A stretch of 7,648 nucleotides of DNA from CAYQFQ01 sp964416925. Lineage in GTDB: Bacteria; Patescibacteriota; Minisyncoccia; Phycocordibacterales; GWA1-40-21. The position numbers and the translations under genes are program-made. The stretch covers positions 1 through 7,648 of the forward strand of contig CAYQFQ010000031.1 of assembly GCA_964416925.1 (NCBI GenBank). Direction: 5' to 3'. The notes beneath the pieces are model-generated. The model was not told where the DNA came from, did no database searches, and saw only the letters and a program-made list of their open reading frames with translations. Each line of letters begins with the position of its first letter. Within the stretch, counting starts at the first letter, position 1. Positions 1 through 4,148 of the stretch are shown here, piece by piece.

Positions 1-5
1 TAGAG

Positions 6-28
6 AAAAAGCACCGCGACGGCGGTGC
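6..28 (-). terminator. Intrinsic terminator after rpsG
   Basis: A seven-base-pair GC-rich stem (GCACCGC pairing with GCGGTGC) closes on a four-base loop. On the minus strand it is followed by a run of five T. It lies about 40 bases past the rpsG stop, so the rpsL-rpsG transcript very likely ends here. No elongation factor gene (fusA) can follow in the same transcript unless there is read-through. The A/T tracts on both sides would allow some activity in the other direction as well. Confidence 0.9.
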
Positions 29-66
29 CTTTTATCGTGCTTTTGAAATGATATGTCGAGCGACCT

Positions 67-537
67 TTACCAAGCAAAGTGAGCAAAGGCTTTGTTTGCT
101 TCTGCCATCTTATGAGTATTCTCTCTCTTTCTAACTGCCTCTCCTTCATTCTTTGAAGCTGCAATTATTTCATCTGCTAATTTTTCGGCTATAGTTGCAC
201 CTTTCTTGCTTCTAGCTGCTTCTATAATCCATTTCATAGACAAAGCTGATTTTCTGGCTGGTCTAACCTCCATAGGAACCTGATAGTTTGCACCACCAAC
301 TCTTTTGGACTTAACTTCCATATTTGGAGCTGTATTTGCGAGCGCTGTATCAAAAACCTCAACTGGATTTTTAGTCTTAGCTTTTTCTTTTATTATTTCA
401 AAACATTTGTAGACAATTTTTTCAGCGATGTTTTTCTCACCACTGTACATAATATAATTGATGAGTTTTGTAACCCTTTCTGAATTATATTTGTAATCTG
501 GCGCTAATACTTTCTTTGTTTTTAGTTTTCTTCTCAT
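67..537 (-). CDS. rpsG: 30S ribosomal protein uS7
   Basis: This is uS7, a primary assembly protein of the 30S head that binds the 3' domain of 16S rRNA and lines the E site. The 156-residue product matches the usual bacterial length. It starts MRRKLKTKK and carries the family's conserved central block (VGGANYQVPMEVRP, residues about 80-93). It ends in the typical NKAFAHFAW with no C-terminal extension. The ATG at 537 is the only sensible start; the preceding bases (CCTTAAAAATCTATC) contain no Shine-Dalgarno motif. It lies downstream of rpsL in the conserved str-operon order, separated by 124 bases that hold a large palindrome, and ends just before a strong terminator. In E. coli, S7 represses its own operon by binding the rpsL-rpsG intercistronic mRNA. 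Whether that happens here is unknown. Confidence 0.97.
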   Translation of the reverse strand: MRRKLKTKKVLAPDYKYNSERVTKLINYIMYSGEKNIAEKIVYKCFEIIKEKAKTKNPVEVFDTALANTAPNMEVKSKRVGGANYQVPMEVRPARKSALSMKWIIEAARSKKGATIAEKLADEIIAASKNEGEAVRKRENTHKMAEANKAFAHFAW

Positions 538-561
538 GATAGATTTTTAAGGAATGATAAT

Positions 562-646
562 GACTATAAAAATCATCACCCTGTTAAATCCTGCTTTGCA
601 GGTTCTGCCTTTGGCAGAAATTTAACAGGGTTAGTAAATTATAGTC
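562..646. repeat. Three-way-junction palindrome between rpsL and rpsG
   Basis: An 11-bp perfect stem (579-589 pairing with 620-630, CCCTGTTAAAT/ATTTAACAGGG) encloses two perfect hairpins. These are 590-602 (CCTGC-TTT-GCAGG) and 603-619 (TTCTGCC-TTT-GGCAGAA). No base is left unpaired at the junction. Further out, GACTATAA (562-569) pairs perfectly with TTATAGTC (639-646) across an internal loop. The layout resembles a dispersed REP/MITE-like element more than a terminator, because neither strand has a U-run directly after it. Being within the rpsL-rpsG mRNA, it would also fold in the transcript and could affect rpsG expression or mRNA stability; that role is inference. Confidence 0.85.
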
Positions 647-661
647 GCTACGCTTCTTAAT

Positions 662-1075
662 TTACTTAACTTTTGGCTTCTTAGCACCGTATTGGCTACG
701 ACCTTTCATTCTCTTTTCTACTCCTCCTGCATCAAGTACACCACGAACAATCTGATATCTCAAACCGACGTCTTTTACTCTTCCACCACGGATAACAACA
801 ACAGAGTGTTCCTGTAAATTGTGACCCATACCTGGAATATAAGCTGTAACTTCAATACCATTTGAAAGTCTAACTCTTGCAATCTTTCTGATAGCTGAGT
901 TTGGTTTCTTTGGTGTCTTAGTTGTAACTTTTGTACAAACACCTCTCTTAAAAGGAGAGTTATAGAAAGTTGGTCTGTTTTCAAGAGTATTGAATCCTCT
1001 CATCAAAGCAACAGACTTTGGTTTTCTTTTTATCTGTATTCTACCTTTTCTCTTCAACTGATTTATTGTAGGCAT
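662..1075 (-). CDS. rpsL: 30S ribosomal protein uS12
   Basis: This is uS12, the decoding-centre protein of the 30S subunit that contacts h18, h27 and h44 and is the classical site of streptomycin resistance. The 137-residue product starts MPTINQLKRKGR and is close to the longer, Bacillus-type form, with about 12 residues inserted before KRGVCTKV compared with E. coli. The TPKKPNSA loop (54-61) is intact, with both lysines matching E. coli K42/K43. GGRVKD (97-102) keeps the K87-equivalent lysine and the aspartate that RimO can methylthiolate. Directly after it, the near-universal LPG is reduced to VG, so the conserved proline is missing. The rest (RYQIVRG, GRSQYGAKKP) is normal. The ATG at 1075 is preceded by AT-rich sequence without a Shine-Dalgarno motif. 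The gene precedes rpsG on the same strand. Confidence 0.97.
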   Translation of the reverse strand: MPTINQLKRKGRIQIKRKPKSVALMRGFNTLENRPTFYNSPFKRGVCTKVTTKTPKKPNSAIRKIARVRLSNGIEVTAYIPGMGHNLQEHSVVVIRGGRVKDVGLRYQIVRGVLDAGGVEKRMKGRSQYGAKKPKVK

Positions 1076-1087
1076 ACTACTTTTTTT

Positions 1088-1093
1088 ATAATA
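1088..1093 (-). promoter_or_regulatory. Possible -10 element for rpsL
   Basis: TATTAT on the minus strand lies 12 bases before the rpsL ATG. Transcription starting at the usual distance would give a leader of only a few bases, consistent with the missing Shine-Dalgarno sequence. No good -35 is found at 16-18 bases (ATTTTA at best), and the whole stretch is AT-rich, so chance is a real alternative. Confidence 0.3.
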
Positions 1094-1142
1094 ATTATTC
1101 GACTTATTTTTAAAATTGTTTTTACGCTAATGTTCCTAAAAC

Positions 1143-1256
1143 AAAAAAGCTACAGCTGGCTTGCTTCCGCTTACCTTCTGCAACTCGTTTAATATTCAAC
1201 TCATAGCCCACCCTTTGTGGACAGAAACATAAGCATACAGCCAAGTAGCTCCTGTT
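1143..1256 (-). ncRNA. Candidate structured small RNA, family not recognised
   Basis: On the minus strand this stretch folds into a rod of nested helices. P1 is AGCTAC (1250-1245) with GTAGCT (1153-1148). P1b is TGGCT (1243-1239) with AGCCA (1161-1157). P2 is GCTTA (1234-1230) with TAAGC (1173-1169). P3 is TTTCTG (1227-1222) with CAGAAG (1180-1175). Within P3 sits hairpin P4, GTCCAC/GTGGGC with loop AAAGG (1222-1206), followed by about 25 mostly unpaired bases containing two GAGTTG copies. P1 runs straight into six T (1148-1143), an intrinsic-terminator end. A promoter lies at the right distance upstream. The 114-nt size and layout suggest a free-standing RNA, or an attenuator-like leader ahead of rpsL. 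I found no SRP (GGAA tetraloop core), tmRNA, RNase P or known riboswitch consensus in it. Confidence 0.6.
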
Positions 1257-1262
1257 AAAAAG

Positions 1263-1291
1263 AGTATATAACAGAAAGTCTTAAAAAACAA
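1263..1291 (-). promoter_or_regulatory. Promoter for the candidate small RNA
   Basis: On the minus strand, TTGTTT (1286-1291) is separated by exactly 17 bases from TATACT (1263-1268). The -10 matches consensus at five of six positions, the -35 at three of six. Transcription would begin near 1256, directly before the first helix of the candidate RNA. The -35 lies just past the stop codon of the DUF1566 gene, so it falls between the two units. Confidence 0.5.
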
Positions 1292-1294
1292 GAC

Positions 1295-2014
1295 CTAATG
1301 GGTACAACGAATAAGGAGTTGAAAGACTGCCTTATCATAAGGCTCCACTATAGGGTGATCAGGATCCATATTAAACATATATGCGTAGGTGTCATAATCC
1401 AACTTTGTAGAACCTGACCAATAAATATCAGGTGAGAAACCACCAACCTTTATAAAGCCCGGCTTACCCATTGGGGATTCCTGGATTAATTCTTCTAGAT
1501 AAGGAAGTCGATACCCTCCGCCCAGACCAGAGCAATATGCTACTCCATCTGCCCAATTCATCGGCCCGACGGTTGCTGACCACTCAAGAGCTGGTGTACC
1601 AGCCGACATTTCTCCCGTAAGTGAATTATTTGCTCCAAAAGTAGTATTTAATCTAACATCTGCTTCTGCTGGAATGGTAATATTGCCTGTTATACCCATA
1701 ATAGTAGTTCCTGTAGCTATAGTTCCTGCTGATATCGTGGGAATTTTGTTCCAGATTTCTGTAAGGGTTTTGTATGTAGCTACTGAAGATAAGGTGGAAG
1801 TGGAGACTGTGTGATTGTTAGTGGTTGCGGTATAAGTGTTTAGGTTTAGTTTGTTGTATATATCTTGAAGAGTATAGTGAGTGGCGGTACTTGTTGTAGT
1901 TTCTCCTGGTGTAAGTGAACCAGCAAGGACAACTATACCTAAAGTACAAAGTGTACCTACTATGTAGAGAGAGGTGGATTTAAGATGTGGTTTTATTTTG
2001 TTTAAATTAAATAT
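1295..2014 (-). CDS. Membrane-anchored DUF1566-type surface protein, start uncertain
   Basis: The C-terminal part has the DUF1566/Lcl-type pattern: LEWSATVG, MNWADGVAYC, GGGYRLPYLEELI, IYWSGST and a closing LLIRC, about 134 residues after the ATG at 1699. The two cysteines may pair. The open frame continues upstream without a stop to 2014, adding about 105 residues that look genuine: a basic stretch (KPHLKSTSL), one hydrophobic segment (about residues 15-33), then a Thr/Ser/Asn-rich region. That region holds two related motifs, YTLQDIYNKL and YTKLTEIWNKI, then ATGTTIMGITGNI, a motif common ahead of such domains. This suggests an exported, envelope-anchored protein with an outward domain; the ligand is unknown. 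The extension has no ATG, GTG or TTG start, so the true start may be ATA at 2014 or 1996, or there may be an indel near 2015. The coordinates give the maximal frame. Confidence 0.75.
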   Translation of the reverse strand: MFNLNKIKPHLKSTSLYIVGTLCTLGIVVLAGSLTPGETTTSTATHYTLQDIYNKLNLNTYTATTNNHTVSTSTLSSVATYKTLTEIWNKIPTISAGTIATGTTIMGITGNITIPAEADVRLNTTFGANNSLTGEMSAGTPALEWSATVGPMNWADGVAYCSGLGGGYRLPYLEELIQESPMGKPGFIKVGGFSPDIYWSGSTKLDYDTYAYMFNMDPDHPIVEPYDKAVFQLLIRCTH

Positions 2015-2029
2015 TTATAATACCAATCA

Positions 2030-2057
2030 ATTATACCATAAGTTGAGGATGTGTGAA
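2030..2057 (-). promoter_or_regulatory. Promoter of the DUF1566 gene
   Basis: On the minus strand, TTCACA (2052-2057), one mismatch from TTGACA, is followed after 16 bases by a perfect TATAAT (2030-2035). Transcription would start near 2023, about nine bases before the first codon of the long open frame. That placement supports translation beginning near 2014 or 1996, not at the internal ATG at 1699. It lies just past the M50 stop codon. Confidence 0.6.
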
Positions 2058-2066
2058 TAAATAATT

Positions 2067-2672
2067 TTAAAAACCAACAATCAAAGAAAAGAGGTAGTTT
2101 ATTATAGGTGAAAGAAACTGAGCCCCGACAGCAACAAATAGGATAAGGATAAAAATGCCGTATTTACTGGCCAACTCTGAAAATATAAATCTGTTATTGG
2201 GTATAAATGAAAAAATAACCTTAGAACCATCAAGTGGTGGAATGGGAACCAAGTTAAAAACAGCCAATGCTATATTTATTAAAACTACATAAGTAAAAAT
2301 AACAACAAGCTGACTTGGAATAGGAGCAAATCTGATAATTAAGCCAAAAATAACCGCAACCAGTAAGTTTGATAGCGGACCAGCCAAGGCGATCATCGGT
2401 TCTGCGATTTTTGCATTTTTTAGATTATAAGGATTATATGGGACAGGTTTTGCCCAACCGATCATAAAAACACCTTTTGTAGAGAAAAAAAGCAGCGCCG
2501 GCAAAATAATAGAACCAAATAAATCTATATGTTTGATAGGGTTTAGTGTAAGTCTCCCTTGATACTGCGCCGTCTTGTCACCAAAAGCAAGCGCCATAAA
2601 ACCATGTGATATCTCGTGTATTATCACAGAAAAAACAAGTATTAAAATTTGAAAGATTACACTTATTTCCAT
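2067..2672 (-). CDS. M50 family (site-2 protease-like) membrane metalloprotease
   Basis: This is a zinc intramembrane protease of the S2P/M50 class, in the compact form that lacks a PDZ domain. The 201-residue product has its active-site HEISHG (H19, E20, H23) inside the first hydrophobic segment. Next come GRLTLNPIKHID (39-50), a GWAKPVPYNP turn (72-81), and NLVPIPPLDG (140-149), whose aspartate D148 is the third zinc ligand. All catalytic residues are present. Several further hydrophobic segments and a short hydrophobic C-terminus complete it. Such enzymes cleave single-span membrane proteins, often anti-sigma factors or signal peptide remnants; the substrate here cannot be read from the context. 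Start is the ATG at 2672, with no Shine-Dalgarno motif. It is transcribed divergently from rpmB, and there is no clear terminator before the DUF1566 promoter. Confidence 0.92.
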   Translation of the reverse strand: MEISVIFQILILVFSVIIHEISHGFMALAFGDKTAQYQGRLTLNPIKHIDLFGSIILPALLFFSTKGVFMIGWAKPVPYNPYNLKNAKIAEPMIALAGPLSNLLVAVIFGLIIRFAPIPSQLVVIFTYVVLINIALAVFNLVPIPPLDGSKVIFSFIPNNRFIFSELASKYGIFILILFVAVGAQFLSPIINYLFSLIVGF

Positions 2673-2682
2673 ATGTGTACAT

Positions 2683-2691
2683 ATAATATCA
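2683..2691 (-). promoter_or_regulatory. Extended -10 promoter for the M50 gene
   Basis: TGATATTAT on the minus strand fits an extended -10 (TGn plus TATTAT) and lies 10 bases before the ATG at 2672. No recognisable -35 is present at 17 bases. The predicted mRNA would have a leader of only a few bases. AT richness keeps the confidence low. Confidence 0.35.
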
Positions 2692-2716
2692 CAACTCTAC
2701 ACAAAAAACTGATTTG

Positions 2717-2849
2717 CCCAGTAGTGAATTTTGGTTTTGTTCTTCAAAAATATATGCAAACAAATACACTGAATACCATAAGAATAAAGACAACAGTGAA
2801 AATCTCGTGCTGAAAAGAACAATTTTTGAAACCAAAATCTACTACTGGG
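2717..2849. repeat. Long inverted repeat between the M50 gene and rpmB
   Basis: The left arm (2717-2744) reads CCCAGTAGTGAATTTTGG then TTTTGTTCTT. The right arm (2815-2849) is its reverse complement, with two changes and an eight-base insertion (CAAAAATT on the minus strand). The outer 21 positions pair at 19 or more. CACTG (2767-2771) and CAGTG (2794-2798) pair inside. TTG directly flanks both ends. It could be a small transposon-derived element (MITE) of about 133 bp or a structured regulatory region. Nothing in it resembles a real gene; the short open frame crossing it is interrupted by the palindrome and has no family features. Confidence 0.7.
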
Positions 2850-2877
2850 TTGCATTTTTAATATTATATGATAGTAT
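2850..2877 (+). promoter_or_regulatory. Promoter for rpmB
   Basis: TTGCAT (2850-2855) and TAGTAT (2872-2877) are separated by 16 bases; each matches consensus at four of six positions. Transcription would start near 2884, giving a leader of about 23 bases before the rpmB ATG. The -35 begins at the edge of the inverted repeat, so the repeat may bring in or influence this promoter. TATTAT at 2862-2867 is an alternative -10 with a poorer -35. Confidence 0.4.
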
Positions 2878-2906
2878 GCACTCTACTAAGTTAATCACAA
2901 AAACCA

Positions 2907-3149
2907 ATGGGAAGAACATGTCCAGTAACAAAAAGAAGTTCACTTGTAGGAGGCGGATACAGTAACGCAACTCGTGCAACACAATTTAATCCGACAGGAA
3001 AAGTCAGAAGACAACTTAATTTACAAAAAAAGAGAATCTATATTCCAGAACTTAAGAAAACTGTCACCGTAAGAATCTCAACAAGAGCTATAAAGACAAT
3101 ACAAAAGAACGGTGCGTACGCAACACTAAAGAAAGCAAATCTAATCTAA
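2907..3149 (+). CDS. rpmB: 50S ribosomal protein bL28
   Basis: This is bL28, a small rRNA-binding protein of the 50S subunit near the E site. The 80-residue product shows the family layout: MGRTCPVTKRSS at the start (CxVTGK-like, but with only one cysteine, so no zinc ribbon). Next is a Gly/Ser/Asn loop (GGGYSNATRATQ), then the conserved RRQLNLQKKRIYIPEL block and VTVRISTRAIKTIQKNG. The length is normal. The ATG at 2907 fits the family start. No Shine-Dalgarno motif precedes it; the AGGAGG at 2948 is inside the gene and encodes part of the glycine-rich loop. It is a single-gene unit, the only plus-strand gene here, bounded by its own promoter and a strong terminator. Confidence 0.96.
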   Translation: MGRTCPVTKRSSLVGGGYSNATRATQFNPTGKVRRQLNLQKKRIYIPELKKTVTVRISTRAIKTIQKNGAYATLKKANLI

Positions 3150-3150
3150 C

Positions 3151-3175
3151 AAAAAACCGCTCAGTGCGGTTTTTT
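3151..3175 (+). terminator. Bidirectional terminator between rpmB and the MBL gene
   Basis: AAAAAACCGC pairs with GCGGTTTTTT around the loop TCAGT, starting one base after the rpmB stop codon. The symmetrical A and T runs give a proper U-tail on both strands. It can therefore end the rpmB transcript and also the convergent comEC operon arriving from the right. Confidence 0.93.
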
Positions 3176-3185
3176 CGTATTAGTC

Positions 3186-3257
3186 TGTCATTCCCGTGAA
3201 AACGGGAATCTAGGAAAATTTTTCTAAATCTGGATTCCCGTTTTCACGGGAATGACA
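3186..3257. repeat. dRS3-like palindromic repeat element (MITE/REP-like)
   Basis: Two 28-base arms (3186-3213 and 3230-3257) are reverse complements with one mismatch. Each arm is itself a palindrome: ATTCCCGT-GAAA-ACGGGAAT on the left and ATTCCCGT-TTTC-ACGGGAAT on the right, both fitting the ATTCCC-N8-GGGAAT pattern of neisserial dRS3. The 16-base centre (TAGGAAAATTTTTCTA, overlapping the left arm end) is nearly palindromic too. It lies in the convergent gap, the usual place for such dispersed elements, and carries no coding sequence. Confidence 0.85.
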
Positions 3258-3277
3258 ATACGGGGAAAATAATTTTA

Positions 3278-4147
3278 TTATTTTTGTATCACCTTATCTC
3301 CATCAGACTCAAAAGTAATATTACCAGAAACAAAAGTCTCAAGTATTTTTGTCTTAACATTGTTTAAAATATCTATTGTTTCAATATTCGGATGACCGAA
3401 CTTATTATCCTTACCAGCAGATATTATAGAAAACGCAGGACTCACAGCTGCAATGAAGGATTCCATAGAAGATGTCTTAGATCCATGATGTCCAACTTTT
3501 AAAACGTCACTATCCAATCCCTTACCGTCTTTGAAAATTAAAATCTTCTCTACAGATTGTGGTGCATCCCCTTCTAACAAAAAGGATGTATCCCCGTATA
3601 TTATTTTTATCACCAAAGAACCCTTGTTTGTGTCACCATCTTTTTCAAATAATCCGGTCTCAGGCCACAGTATTTCAAGGAAAACTTCATCACCAAAATC
3701 TATTATGTCCGAGGAAGATAAAGTTGATGTTGATATTTTTTTATCCGCGAGAATATTACCAACTGTACCAAACAGAGAAGAATTAGATACAACTCCAGAA
3801 TCAAAGTATTGTCCTATTGTGTATCTTTTCAAAATATCAGGGACACCCCCAATATGGTCAGAATCTGGATGAGTAACAAGTACAGCATCTAGACTCCTAT
3901 CGAAAATAGACATTTCATGAGCCATTTTACTCAAAATAATATTGTTATATCCAGAATCAATGAGAATCTGTTTCCTCGATGGGGTTTCGACAAATATCGC
4001 ATCACCCTGACCAACATCTAAAAAAACCACTTTCAATTTATGAGGAGTATAAAAAGAAACAACAAAGAATAATATAAAGATATCAACAAACACTAATAAT
4101 CCAACAATTGTAAACTTTATATTTTCTTTGTTTTTAAAAAAAATCAT
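3278..4147 (-). CDS. ComEC-type metallo-beta-lactamase-fold hydrolase, membrane anchored
   Basis: This 289-residue protein corresponds to the C-terminal domain of full-length ComEC/Rec2, proposed to be a nuclease that degrades the non-transported DNA strand. One hydrophobic segment (about 12-33) anchors it. It then has FLDVGQGDAIFVETP (42-56) and IDSG (63-66). The metal motif is THPDSDHIGG (92-101; H93, D95, D97, H98). NKGSLVIKI (174-182), LLEGDA (190-195, with D194) and LKVGHHGSKTSS (216-227; H220, H221) follow, and then GHP (251-253). All metal-binding positions typical of ComEC-like MBL domains are present. The ATG at 4147 lies one base past the comEC stop, so translation is probably coupled. 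The tight link to comEC supports a joint role in DNA uptake. It could be called as a general MBL-fold protein, but the DVGQGDA/VGHHGS signature is ComEC-specific. Confidence 0.92.
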   Translation of the reverse strand: MIFFKNKENIKFTIVGLLVFVDIFILFFVVSFYTPHKLKVVFLDVGQGDAIFVETPSRKQILIDSGYNNIILSKMAHEMSIFDRSLDAVLVTHPDSDHIGGVPDILKRYTIGQYFDSGVVSNSSLFGTVGNILADKKISTSTLSSSDIIDFGDEVFLEILWPETGLFEKDGDTNKGSLVIKIIYGDTSFLLEGDAPQSVEKILIFKDGKGLDSDVLKVGHHGSKTSSMESFIAAVSPAFSIISAGKDNKFGHPNIETIDILNNVKTKILETFVSGNITFESDGDKVIQK

Positions 4148-4148
4148 T

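Noticed and set aside
579..630. CRISPR or intrinsic terminator reading of the palindrome between rpsL and rpsG
   Set aside because: There is no repeat-spacer series and no U-run after the stem on either strand.
1143..1256. SRP RNA, because of GGAAGC and GGTAAGC near the 3' side
   Set aside because: The conserved domain IV core (symmetric and asymmetric loops around a GGAA tetraloop on a GC stem) is absent; here GGAAGC lies in an internal loop.
1277..1294. Terminator for the DUF1566 gene (GTCTT-GTTTTTT-AAGAC)
   Set aside because: Only five base pairs, AT-rich, and its tail is TTTCTG; it also overlaps the promoter of the candidate RNA, so support is too weak.
1295..1440. Possible variable region of a diversity-generating retroelement at the end of the DUF1566 gene
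   Set aside because: DUF1566-like domains can be such targets, but no reverse transcriptase is present in the window and no second copy resembling this end was seen; the adjacent 1143-1256 stretch does not match it.
2714..2965. Short open frame on the plus strand before and overlapping rpmB
   Set aside because: It runs through the inverted repeat and overlaps rpmB in another frame, has no family features, and its composition follows the palindrome arms.
3531..3872. Open frames on the plus strand inside the MBL gene
   Set aside because: They are antisense to a gene with clear conserved metal motifs and show no recognisable protein features.
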